DNA of 64,000 bases from Rhodanobacter sp. AS-Z3 (GTDB lineage Bacteria; Pseudomonadota; Gammaproteobacteria; Xanthomonadales; Rhodanobacteraceae). The notes under the pieces were generated by a model. That model was given only the letters and a program-made list of their open reading frames with translations. It made no database searches and was not told the DNA's origin. The stretch spans positions 3,619,001 through 3,683,000 of the forward strand of contig NZ_CP119392.1 of NCBI RefSeq assembly GCF_029224025.1. Reading direction: 5' to 3'. The translations under genes and the position numbers were made by a program. Shown piece after piece: positions 35,786 to 42,977 of this stretch (positions within the stretch are counted from its first letter, which is position 1; every line of letters begins with the position of its first letter).

Positions 35786-36300
35786 TGCGCCGCATCATCA
35801 ACAGGCTGCGGCTTGGGCAGATGAATAACGCTTCTGCGAAAATTCAGAACAGTCCCGGGCATCGCGTCAGTGACGACGAAGGCAATGGGAAGCGTGGGCT
35901 CGGCGTCCAGCACCACACGAGCAACAAAGCCCTTTGAACGTAAAAATTCAGCCGCGTCATTGGCACTTGAAGTCGGATCATCCGAAACCAGGCCGATACT
36001 CGATGTGGCTGAGCCAAGCTTCCGACTGATGTCCGGCGAAGAGTAGTTGATGATGGTGCCGTCCCACAGGATGGATCGCTGCACACCTTTCGTGTTGAAA
36101 CGGAAACGCTCTTTCAAGCCGTGCCGTGCCAACAGGGCAACGACTGCGTCCTTTGCCCGGCGAGATTGGGCAGCAAAGATACGTGACCCAGGATCTGGAA
36201 ATGGCAGTGGATTGCGTCCCGATGCAAGCAGAAGTGACCACGCGACAAAGCTGGCAATGAGAAGACTGGCTATTACGAGTATCCACTTTGGAATGAACAT
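35782..36300 (-). CDS. Hypothetical membrane-anchored protein
   Basis: 172 aa with an N-terminal membrane segment (KWILVIASLLIASFVAWSLLLA) and a polar, probably periplasmic domain of about 145 residues containing ERFRFNTKGVQRSILWDGT and VARVVLDAEPTLPIAFVVT. No recognised family. It is the first gene of a coupled pair with 35330-35785. It lies about 75 bp downstream of an IS1111-type end fragment, and its upstream region therefore differs from normal chromosome. It may be a cassette gene whose attC was lost, or resident DNA. Confidence 0.65.
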   Translation of the reverse strand: MFIPKWILVIASLLIASFVAWSLLLASGRNPLPFPDPGSRIFAAQSRRAKDAVVALLARHGLKERFRFNTKGVQRSILWDGTIINYSSPDISRKLGSATSSIGLVSDDPTSSANDAAEFLRSKGFVARVVLDAEPTLPIAFVVTDAMPGTVLNFRRSVIHLPKPQPVDDAAQ

Positions 36301-36339
36301 ACTTGGCGTCCGTGGAATTTTCTTGTGAGGCTGGCCAGA

Positions 36340-36390
36340 ATCCTGAAGTGTTGGGTCAGGGTATCCACTAAAGCGGAGGAAGTCTCTTAA
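36340..36390. mobile_element. Relic of an IS110/IS1111-type end next to last cassette
   Basis: ggaggaagtctctt at 36375-36388 matches the terminal ggaggaagtctc motif that recurs at both ends of the IS at 37684-39182. It lies right after the last cassette gene, where an attC site is expected but missing. This suggests an insertion followed by deletion removed that site. The evidence is a 12-14 base match plus context. Confidence 0.5.
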
Positions 36391-36398
36391 GTTTGTAG

Positions 36399-36725
36399 CT
36401 AGCGCGGGATGATGCTGATGGCTTGAATACGGGTCTTGTGCCGCGCAATTAGGTAGTCCACAAAGTCGCCCACTATAAGGTTCGGTTTGTTGCCGTTGCG
36501 GCTCACCACCCGGGCAAAAAGTATGTTTGTGTCAGCTAGCCACTGCACGTTGATGGCTCCTCGACGATCAGGTTCTGTACTGTGAAGTTTTGCCCAACCG
36601 CGTGACCTATCGTTCCGCTTCTCTTCGGAAACTTGGAGGAGGTGCGTCTGCAGTTTGCTGTCCTTCACAATTTTCTCGCGAAGGCTGGTGCCCTTGGTAC
36701 AGATGACCTGAATTACGATCTGCAT
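36399..36725 (-). CDS. Cassette-borne hypothetical protein 1
   Basis: 108 aa from the ATG at 36725, which lies 16 bp after the attC core GTTAGGT at 36748-36742, the usual place for a cassette gene start. It is mixed alpha/beta: MQIVIQVICTKGTSLREKIV and a C-terminal basic stretch DYLIARHKTRIQAISIIPR. No family is recognised. Codon use is less GC-biased than in flanking genes, as expected for cassette DNA. Its own attC is absent, with an IS-end relic instead. Confidence 0.7.
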   Translation of the reverse strand: MQIVIQVICTKGTSLREKIVKDSKLQTHLLQVSEEKRNDRSRGWAKLHSTEPDRRGAINVQWLADTNILFARVVSRNGNKPNLIVGDFVDYLIARHKTRIQAISIIPR

Positions 36726-36741
36726 GAATGTTCCCCGGAAC

Positions 36742-36798
36742 ACCTAACGCTGGAATTGAGCGGCGGCGGAGCCGTCCGCCTCGAACGAGTGGTTAGGC
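36742..36798 (-). repeat. Integron attC recombination site A (57 bp)
   Basis: Read on the minus strand it starts GCCTAACCACTCGTTCGAGG, continues with a GC-rich hairpin around ggctccgcc, and ends CGCTCAATTCCAGCGTTAGG. This matches the attC pattern: RYYYAAC ... GTTRRRY ends with imperfect inner arms, oriented so that cassettes read on the minus strand. The stop codon of the upstream gene lies inside it. Confidence 0.88.
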
Positions 36799-37062
36799 GA
36801 TCCACCCGAAGTAGTGCGCTGCGATAAGCGTAAAAAAAAGAATGAGAAAAATTACGAAGTGCCAAAGAACCCGCGGCATTTCCTGCCTAAGAAAGCTGCG
36901 CTGCTGTTGGATTCGCGTTTTCGCTTCTAGCGTTTGAATCGTCGACTCTATACGTGCCATACCCTCCTCTTGGCCTATCTCACCGGAGCTTAGTTGGTTC
37001 GTGAGCTTTTCAACTTCTTTCAAGGTTGAATTCTGACGTTCGAGAAATTCGCTGTTCTTCAT
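36793..37062 (-). CDS. Cassette-borne coiled-coil, C-tail-anchored protein
   Basis: 89 aa from the ATG at 37062, 17 bp after the core of attC B. Its first 55 residues are charged and helix-forming (QNSTLKEVEKLTNQLSSGEI, MARIESTIQTLEAKTRIQQQ), probably a coiled coil. The last 25 form a single membrane helix (VLWHFVIFLILFFTLIAAHYF). The TAA stop lies inside attC A, the normal cassette arrangement. No family is recognised. A tail-anchored membrane role is inferred. Confidence 0.78.
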   Translation of the reverse strand: MKNSEFLERQNSTLKEVEKLTNQLSSGEIGQEEGMARIESTIQTLEAKTRIQQQRSFLRQEMPRVLWHFVIFLILFFTLIAAHYFGWIA

Positions 37063-37078
37063 CGTACGGTTCCGAGAC

Positions 37079-37228
37079 CCCTAACGCTGGCATTGAGCGG
37101 CGGCATTGCACTGGCACAGCAACACCCGCATCAACGATAACACCGGCACCAGCGAAAGCCTGAAAGCTCAAGGCAAGAGCATCAAGCGGGTGGTATTGAC
37201 GGGAAGTCTCCCAAGGAGATGTTAGGGC
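37079..37228 (-). repeat. attC site B, enlarged by an IS1111-end relic (150 bp)
   Basis: The minus strand starts GCCCTAACATCTC and ends GCCGCTCAATGCCAGCGTTA, like the other sites. The middle is replaced by about 115 bp nearly identical to the end of the IS at 39070-39182 (shared gtattgacgggaagtctcc and gcaccagcgaaagcctgaaa on the plus strand). The stop codon of the upstream cassette gene overlaps its start. It is best read as an attC once hit by the IS, most of which was later deleted. Confidence 0.85.
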
Positions 37229-37629
37229 TTCGAGGGCGTAGCAGCTGAGCCATCCACGTTGGAAACCATGTCGGTGAGCGCCCCAGTGCCAGGAATGATA
37301 AAGACACGGTAAGTGAACTGTTGGCCTTTGCACGCCTCAATGGTCCGGTGCTCTACGATGGATTTTTGTCCTTGCGTTATGACTTCGGCGACAACGACCT
37401 TGACGAACTTGCAGTCTGCATGTTGCTCGTCGTGCCAACCTTGAACATCGCGTGAGATGTCCGCAACGTTACGGCCCGAAACGGTGGTGTGCAGCGAGGT
37501 CGGATTAAGCGCGCCGCTGGAGGAAGGTCTTGCGTGCAGTGATCCAACTGTAGGGGGAGACGATGGCCTTTGGGCCTGCTGAGCACACCCAAACAGTACG
37601 AGTGTCGAAAGAATTATCAAACGTTTCAT
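37222..37629 (-). CDS. Cassette-borne lipoprotein of unknown function
   Basis: 135 aa from the ATG at 37629, which begins 6 bp after the attC core GTTAGGG (37642-37636). Signal peptide with lipobox (MKRLIILSTLVLFGCAQQ), a Pro/Ser-rich linker, then a domain with CKFVKVVVAEVITQGQKSIV and YRVFIIPGTGALTDMVSNVD. The TAA stop is inside attC B. No family is recognised. An exported, membrane-attached role is predicted from the lipobox. The gene lacks a clear Shine-Dalgarno sequence, as often in cassettes. Confidence 0.78.
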   Translation of the reverse strand: MKRLIILSTLVLFGCAQQAQRPSSPPTVGSLHARPSSSGALNPTSLHTTVSGRNVADISRDVQGWHDEQHADCKFVKVVVAEVITQGQKSIVEHRTIEACKGQQFTYRVFIIPGTGALTDMVSNVDGSAATPSKP

Positions 37630-37635
37630 GTGCGG

Positions 37636-37683
37636 CCCTAACGCCGGAATTGAGCGGCGGCGAAGCCGTCCGTCTTGAACGAG
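37636..37683 (-). repeat. attC site C, half 1 (split by IS)
   Basis: On the minus strand this half reads CTCGTTCAAGACGGACGGCT, followed by a hairpin and CGCTCAATTCCGGCGTTAGG. It is the inner and 3' part of an attC. The 5' part (GTCTAACAATTC) is found at 39193-39182 on the other side of the IS, so the element interrupts one site between its 5' core and its central hairpin. Confidence 0.88.
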
Positions 37684-37764
37684 TAAAAAGAGACTTCCTC
37701 CCCCTAAGACCTCGAGGGCCATGATGGTGTTGCGAAACAACCGTCAACAGAAGAGGAAGTCTCC

Positions 37765-38835
37765 ATGAGCACTATAACCATCGGCGTGGATTTGGCGAAG
37801 AGCGTGTTTTCGGTGTGCGAGGTAGATGCCTCCGGCCGCGTGTTGCGGCGGCAGGATCTGCGCCGTGACGTGTTTGGCCTGTGGCTGGCGCAGGTGCCGG
37901 CGGGTACGGTGGTGGCGATGGAGGCATGCAGCGGGGCGCATCACTGGGCGCGACGGTGTCTGGAATACGGCTTGCAACCTCGGCTGATGGCCGCGCAGCT
38001 GGTCATGCCGTATCGAAAAAGTCAGCACAGCAAGAACGATCGTAACGACGCCGAGGCGATTGCCACGGCCGCCCGTCAGGGCAATATGCACTTCGTGCCG
38101 ATCAAGACCATCGACCAGCAGGCACGGCTGGCCTGGCATCGGGTGCGCGAAGGCTACAAGGCCGAGGCGCTGGCGATCAGCAACCGTTTGCGTGGGCTGC
38201 TGGCCGAGTTCGGCATCGTGATGGCCAAAAGCGACAAGGCGCTGCGCCGGGTGTTGGCCGATCTGCACGAACAGACCACTCTGCCCGCCGAGTTCACGGC
38301 GTTGGTTCATGATCTGGCCACGCACTGGGAGCAAGTCCGCACGGCCTTCGACGCGTGCGATGCACGCATCGAAGCCCATGCGCGTGGTGACGAGCGGTGT
38401 GTGCGCTTGCGTGGCATTGTTGGCGTCGGCGCGATCACGGCCGACGCGATGGTAGCCAGTCTCGGCAAGGCACAGGAATTTCGTAACGGACGGCAACTCT
38501 CCGCGTGGCTCGGCATGGTGCCCAGCCAATATTCCAGCGGCGGGCACACACGACTGGGCGCGATCAGCTGTCGCGGCGATGGCTACTTGCGCACGCTATT
38601 GATCCAGGGCGCACGCAGCAGCCTGCAGCGTGCCAAGGCCGTCGCAACAGAAAAGGCCACACCCGAACAACAGTGCATACGCTCACTGGCCGCACGACTA
38701 CCGTTCGGCAAGGTGCTGGTCGCCATTGCGAACAAACACGCACGCCAGCTGTGGGTGATGCTGGCGCACGATGTGGACTACGACGCCTGTGCCAGCCTTC
38801 GTCACCCAATGCATCGCTCAGCTCAATCCGCCTGA
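37765..38835 (+). CDS. IS110/IS1111-group transposase (DEDD recombinase)
   Basis: 356 aa, complete. N-terminal RuvC-like DEDD domain: GVDLAKSVFSVCEVDASG with the first Asp, VVAMEACSGAHHWARR with the Glu, and SKNDRNDAEAIATAA with the paired Asp. The C-terminal Transposase_20 domain has LRGIVGVGAITADAMVASLG and SGGHTRLGAISCRGDGYLRT with the conserved serine. Length and layout are those of intact IS1111 transposases, so it may still be active. The ribosome-binding site is AGAGGAAG just before the ATG. It is transcribed opposite to the cassette genes. Confidence 0.96.
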   Translation: MSTITIGVDLAKSVFSVCEVDASGRVLRRQDLRRDVFGLWLAQVPAGTVVAMEACSGAHHWARRCLEYGLQPRLMAAQLVMPYRKSQHSKNDRNDAEAIATAARQGNMHFVPIKTIDQQARLAWHRVREGYKAEALAISNRLRGLLAEFGIVMAKSDKALRRVLADLHEQTTLPAEFTALVHDLATHWEQVRTAFDACDARIEAHARGDERCVRLRGIVGVGAITADAMVASLGKAQEFRNGRQLSAWLGMVPSQYSSGGHTRLGAISCRGDGYLRTLLIQGARSSLQRAKAVATEKATPEQQCIRSLAARLPFGKVLVAIANKHARQLWVMLAHDVDYDACASLRHPMHRSAQSA

Positions 38836-39182
38836 AGTACCGAGTTCGTTTCATCGCCAGCGCGAAGTGGTAGACAACGGGTCAGACCCATCCGGAGAGA
38901 ACCTGACTAACATTCTGGACGTCCAAACGTGTTTCGGCTGATCCCCGACCACGGACGACACCGTTGAATGAATGAGGTCTCCGGGCGCGGTTTATACCCT
39001 GGTCCGCATCAGCGGCATCGATGCAACAAGACCGTCTAAGGAAATGCAGTCTGGCAACGTTGCCATCCGCATTGCACTGGCACAGCAGCACCCGAACCAA
39101 CGACAACACCGGCACCAGCGAAAGCCTGAAAGCTCAAGGCAAGAGCATCAAGCGGGTGGTATTGACGGGAAGTCTCCTAAGG
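38836..39182 (+). ncRNA. Candidate bridge/seek guide RNA region of the IS
   Basis: About 345 bp between the transposase stop and the IS end has no convincing ORF. Guide RNAs that specify donor and target are established for IS110-family elements and come from non-coding end regions. The last 115 bp here are conserved in the relic inside attC B (one or a few changes), consistent with functional terminal sequence. Boundaries and secondary structure were not computed. Confidence 0.4.
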
Positions 39183-39193
39183 AATTGTTAGAC
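39182..39193 (-). repeat. attC site C, half 2 (5' core)
   Basis: The minus-strand sequence GTCTAACAATTC directly follows the 39199-39537 cassette gene and matches the first 12 bases of typical attC sites. The remainder of the site is at 37683-37636 beyond the IS. Confidence 0.85.
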
Positions 39194-39198
39194 GGCAG

Positions 39199-39537
39199 CT
39201 ACGCCAGAGCTACGCCGACTACAACACCTAAGATGGCGCCAAGAACTAGTACACCGCCCCCGATCCAGTGGCGCCGCCGTATCTGGGGCCACGCGCTTAA
39301 TAGAGCCTGCTTGGCCTTAACCATCGCGGGACCGTCGCTAGGCGAGACGTACTTTTCGGGATGGAACAACAAGTTGAACTGCTGTCTAAAGCCAAGCTGG
39401 GTGGCGTTCCAATTCTGCTCTTCCCATGCCACGGCCTGAATCTGCTTTTGAAGCGTCTGTTGATACCACATGTTTCTGAGGATGATGACTACCCCGGGCG
39501 TCGCTCCAACGAATAGGCCAATAGTTGCGGTGTCCAT
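39199..39537 (-). CDS. Cassette-borne two-helix membrane protein
   Basis: 112 aa from the ATG at 39537, with AGGAAG 8 nt upstream. One membrane segment is at the N-terminus (ATIGLFVGATPGVVIILRNM) and one at the C-terminus (WIGGGVLVLGAILGVVVGVA), with a polar middle (FNLLFHPEKYVSPSDGP). No family is recognised. The 5' core of attC C follows its TAG by a few bases, so it is the outermost cassette seen. No attI site, attC core or integrase gene lies upstream within the window. Confidence 0.78.
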   Translation of the reverse strand: MDTATIGLFVGATPGVVIILRNMWYQQTLQKQIQAVAWEEQNWNATQLGFRQQFNLLFHPEKYVSPSDGPAMVKAKQALLSAWPQIRRRHWIGGGVLVLGAILGVVVGVALA

Positions 39538-39571
39538 GCGAAGAACTTCCTATGCCGTCGATCAAAGCCGT

Positions 39572-41578
39572 TCAGTGGAACTGATCACTGGCCGGAACCC
39601 ACGAGGTCGACGATGACGCTGGCGTGGCGGGTTTCACCGGCAGCGTGATGACTTCGCAACCGGGCGGCGGTGGGCTGCCAGCAACGCGGGCGGCGGCGCA
39701 TTCGGCGGTGTTGTCGAACTTCACCAAGGGCGTGGGCTTCACACTGCTGGCAGCAGCCGGCGTGGGCGTAGCCACCGGATTGGCGGGGGCAAGGTTCAGT
39801 CGATCGTAGATTTTCTGATCGAGCGGCTTCGCCGGTGGATCGGGGTTGGTGCAGCCGAACAGTGCGATCGGCAACAGTGGCGTCACTGCGCATTTGACGC
39901 GGATGCCGCGCGGCAGATGGAAGGTGTGGCTGACCCTGGTTTTCTCCACGGCACGGCGCAGTGCGGTATCGACCGAGCTTTCGCCTTCCGGTGCCCAGTC
40001 CTGTTCGAAGCGGGTTGGCTGGTAGCCGATGTTGGGTGTGCCGTGACGCATGACTTGCGTGTCACCGTGCGGCTTCAACTGCACGTAGCCGCCCAGTTCG
40101 CCTTTCGAATCCCCTTCCAGACTGCCTTCGCGCGCGCCCTGTGATGCACCCGGCTGGTTGCCACCGGATTGGCCCGCGAGCAGCTTGTTCGATGGATGGT
40201 CTGCGGCCTGCTTGCCGAGCCCCTGCTGCTTCGCCGGCTCTGCTGCTTTGGCCGTACTACTCGCGTCGGCCGACGCGCGATCCGTGCCGTCGGGCTTGCC
40301 GGGATCGCCGAGGTCGCTGCCTTGCGGCGTGGCGTCGGGCGCGCGGCTGACGTCGCGTGCCGGGGTATCGTCGGCCTGAGTGGGCGTCGTCGGTGGGTTT
40401 GCGACGTTACTGGCATCGGGCGTCGACGCCGCAGTCTTTGCCTCGGTGCTGTCAGGTGTGGGCGCTGCATCGGCAAGTGCTGTGGGCGCACTCAGTTGCG
40501 GTCGCTCGATGGACGGCTGGACGGCTATTGGCCGGGCCGCTGTGTTTACTTCAACTTTTGCGCTTGGCGTCTGCGGCGCGATTTTGGAAGGCGCTGCGGG
40601 TGCCAGCGGCACGGCTTCCAGTTCGGCCTCGGCCACTTCGATCGCGGGCGCCTGGACTTGGGGCTTCTCGTTCGGCACGACGGGACTCGGCGTGCTCAAC
40701 GGTGCCTGCAGATTGACGATGGGTGACGACTGCGCAGGCAGCGGCACGGCCTGCAACTCGGGCACCGGTGGCGCCGCCGGTAGTTCGGCGCGCATCGGGG
40801 CGACGCTGGCTGGCGCGCTGGACTTGGGCACCGTTGTATCCAGCGCGATGGTGGGTGGAGCCAGCGGCGGCGCTGCCTGGGGTGGCACTTCCGGCATAGC
40901 CAGGGACGCCGGTGGCGGCATCGGCTGGTTACCTTCCAGTTGCGGTTTACGCACAGACTCGGGCTGGAATTTTGGTGGTACGGGAGCCGCTACCACCGGC
41001 GTGGGCAACGCCACCACCGGCGGTTCGCCGGCCAGCGGAATGGGCTGCAGTTCGGGGGTGGGTGCGGGTTTGGGCAGGCTCACTGGTTTGGGCGGCGCGG
41101 CCACCGGCTTCGGCGCAGGTGCCTTGACGCGCGCCACCTTGGTGACCACCGGCGGCTGGATGACAGCAGGCGGTGCCGGAGCGACCACGGCCTCGATATT
41201 GGCGCTGCGCTCGCTGACCGCTGCCGCGCGGCTGCTGCGACCCTGATGACGCGGTCCGCGCTCTTTCGGTGGCGTGCCACGCACCGGTGGTGGCGGTGGC
41301 GGCTCGGGCAATTCGATCAAGCGCACCTGCAGCAGTGCCGGCTTCGATTCCGGCGGAAGCACCACCTGAAATGCCGGACCCAGCACGAAGCCGAACAGGA
41401 AGATCAGGTGCACCAGCATGGCGCCGACCATCGCCACGATGCGCAGCACTCGCTCGCGCGGCCGCGGGCGAGTCCGCTGGTGATACACCCGCGCACGGGT
41501 GGCTGCCGCCAGTGGCGAGCTGAGCATCACCTGCGCGGGATTGGCAGCGCGTTGGTGGTTGGAATGGGGCGCGGGCAT
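39572..41578 (-). CDS. TonB-like proline-rich anchored protein A (uncharacterised C-terminal domain)
   Basis: About 668 aa from the ATG at 41578 (a GTG at 41611 is also in frame; neither has a strong ribosome-binding site). A short basic N-terminus is followed by one membrane helix (IVAMVGAMLVHLIFLFGFVL), then PEPPPPPPVRGTPPKERGP and some 400 residues rich in Pro/Ala/Val that would span the periplasm as in TonB. The C-terminal 150 residues are not a TonB domain: TRFEQDWAPEGESSVDTALR, LPRGIRVKCAVTPLLPIALF, a Cys-Thr-Asn-Pro segment, and a late CEVITLPVKP. The same C-domain is in the neighbouring gene. Function unknown; an envelope-spanning link is inferred. Confidence 0.82.
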   Translation of the reverse strand: MPAPHSNHQRAANPAQVMLSSPLAAATRARVYHQRTRPRPRERVLRIVAMVGAMLVHLIFLFGFVLGPAFQVVLPPESKPALLQVRLIELPEPPPPPPVRGTPPKERGPRHQGRSSRAAAVSERSANIEAVVAPAPPAVIQPPVVTKVARVKAPAPKPVAAPPKPVSLPKPAPTPELQPIPLAGEPPVVALPTPVVAAPVPPKFQPESVRKPQLEGNQPMPPPASLAMPEVPPQAAPPLAPPTIALDTTVPKSSAPASVAPMRAELPAAPPVPELQAVPLPAQSSPIVNLQAPLSTPSPVVPNEKPQVQAPAIEVAEAELEAVPLAPAAPSKIAPQTPSAKVEVNTAARPIAVQPSIERPQLSAPTALADAAPTPDSTEAKTAASTPDASNVANPPTTPTQADDTPARDVSRAPDATPQGSDLGDPGKPDGTDRASADASSTAKAAEPAKQQGLGKQAADHPSNKLLAGQSGGNQPGASQGAREGSLEGDSKGELGGYVQLKPHGDTQVMRHGTPNIGYQPTRFEQDWAPEGESSVDTALRRAVEKTRVSHTFHLPRGIRVKCAVTPLLPIALFGCTNPDPPAKPLDQKIYDRLNLAPANPVATPTPAAASSVKPTPLVKFDNTAECAAARVAGSPPPPGCEVITLPVKPATPASSSTSWVPASDQFH

Positions 41579-41660
41579 CGGCGCAGTGTAACGGGCGGGG
41601 GCCGGATTCACCTCGGCAGCGGCAACCGCTGGCTATCGCAGCCGTGGTTGTGCGCTTTCG

Positions 41661-42593
41661 TCAGTGCACTTGCTCGGCTTTGGCGGCGCGCTCGCGCAGT
41701 TCCGCATCGACCGCACGATTCGGCGTATCGACCGGGCAGCCCCACTCCAGCGGCTTGCCGGCGCGGTACATCTCGATGCAGGCCTGTTCGCTCGGCGGCT
41801 TGGGCGCATGTGCCTGGCCGTCCAGCGATCGGGCCGGCGCCATGCTCAGTCGTTCGTCGCCATCTTTCGCCGAGGGCGGTGGCGGCGGGTCACCACGGCA
41901 ACCGCCAGCGAGCATGGCCAGTGACATCGCACAATGGAGGCGAATGCCACGCGGAAGCCGAATGGTCTTCTTGACCGTGGTCTTGTCCACCAGCTTCTGC
42001 AGCGCACTGTCGACGGCGCTGCTCTTGCCCCAGTCGGTGTCGAAGCGAGTGGCTTGATAATCGATCGGACTGCGGTGCTGCATGATGCGCGGATCGCCTT
42101 GCGGCAGGTGCTGCACGTAGCCGGGTAGCGCTGCCGCGCTGGATGCTGCGGCGGGAAGCAGTGGCTCGCCATTTATGTCGTAGAGATGCAGCGCATCGCT
42201 GGGCGGCACTTCGTGCGTCTGCAGGCTCATCGCATTTTTTCTCGCCGGCTCGTGCACGGCGGGTGGTGGGCGGGAACGCGGCGGCGGCGCCAGCGCTGGC
42301 ATCGGCGGTGGCGCCGGGCGCGACGAGGCGCCGCTGATGAATCGAATCTGCAGCATCCGGCTGGCGGGCGGGCTGGCTGTCATCGCCAGCGGCGGCGGGC
42401 GCATTTGCTGCCAGATCACCACCACGAACGCGCCATGCAGCAGCAGGGCAACCACCAGGGCCAGCCAGTGCGTTCCGCGTTCAGCCCGCACCGCACGCCC
42501 GCGCGGCGATCCACTCGCCAGAACACCGCGCTCTTCCGCCAGCGGCGCACGCGACGCACGCGACGACGGCGACTCCTCCGCGGGCGGTGGCAA
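41661..42593 (-). CDS. TonB-like anchored protein B, paralogue of the neighbour
   Basis: About 310 aa. The only upstream start in frame is TTG at 42593, so the true start is uncertain. A membrane helix (WLALVVALLLHGAFVVVIW) is followed by Pro-rich linkers (RPAPPPMPALAPPPRSRPPP) and the same C-terminal domain: TRFDTDWGKSSAVDSALQKL, then LPRGIRLHCAMSLAMLAGGC and RGDPPPPP. It ends in a charged tail with two Cys (EQACIEMYRAGKPLEWGCPV). The order B then A on the minus strand, with an 82-bp gap, suggests one operon from a tandem duplication. Role unknown. Confidence 0.78.
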   Translation of the reverse strand: MPPPAEESPSSRASRAPLAEERGVLASGSPRGRAVRAERGTHWLALVVALLLHGAFVVVIWQQMRPPPLAMTASPPASRMLQIRFISGASSRPAPPPMPALAPPPRSRPPPAVHEPARKNAMSLQTHEVPPSDALHLYDINGEPLLPAAASSAAALPGYVQHLPQGDPRIMQHRSPIDYQATRFDTDWGKSSAVDSALQKLVDKTTVKKTIRLPRGIRLHCAMSLAMLAGGCRGDPPPPPSAKDGDERLSMAPARSLDGQAHAPKPPSEQACIEMYRAGKPLEWGCPVDTPNRAVDAELRERAAKAEQVH

Positions 42594-42977
42594 CTCGGAT
42601 GGGGCAAGCGGTGAACGGGTGATGACGAAGCCTCATGCATGACGGGAACCGGCAGCATGCCCGCCGATGACTGAATTCCACCCCGCTGGAAGGCAGCGGC
42701 GGTTCCGGCAACCACGGTTACCTGGCGACTCAGACCACAGCCTGGCGGCAGCGGTTCCCCGCAGTGCAGCTTGACCCACACCACGCGCGGATCAAATCTA
42801 GGCGAACGGCGCCCCGCGCCGTCTCTCCGCCATGACCGCCCTGCCCCGCTGACGCCGCCTGCGGCACCTGCAAGGACGAGCATGACGGCCCGCCATCATC
42901 AATTGCCTGGCGCGGTTTTGTACGGTGCCGTGCTGCATGCCGGCACGATCCGCGCCCCGTCATGGGAGGGTCGCATC

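Larger units (their letters stand above)
37684..39182 (+). mobile_element. IS110-family element, IS1111-attC-like, inserted in an attC
   Basis: About 1.5 kb between the two halves of one attC. Its subterminal motifs agacttcc (37691) and ggaagtct (39168) are inverted, and a further ggaagtctcc lies just before the transposase ATG. There is no clear target duplication, as usual for IS110/IS1111 elements. It contains one transposase gene and about 345 bp of non-coding DNA 3' of it. Members of the IS1111-attC group are known to insert specifically into integron attC sites, which fits this position. The exact ends are uncertain by a few bases. Confidence 0.88.

Noticed and set aside
36742..37228. 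Treating these palindromes as REP elements
   Set aside because: End sequences RYYYAAC/GTTRRRY, gene spacing and the IS1111 target fit attC sites. They share no core with the REP pairs at 16978 or 21628.
38882..39115. Minus-strand 77-codon ORF in the IS tail
   Set aside because: Lies in the non-coding end of the IS with no ribosome-binding site; guide-RNA explanation fits better.
37079..39193. CRISPR-like repeats in the attC/IS region
   Set aside because: Repeated blocks are not regularly spaced and match attC arms and an IS end. No cas genes.
39572..41578. Annotation as TonB itself
   Set aside because: Anchor and proline-rich spacer fit, but the C-terminal domain lacks the TonB fold motif and matches only its neighbour.
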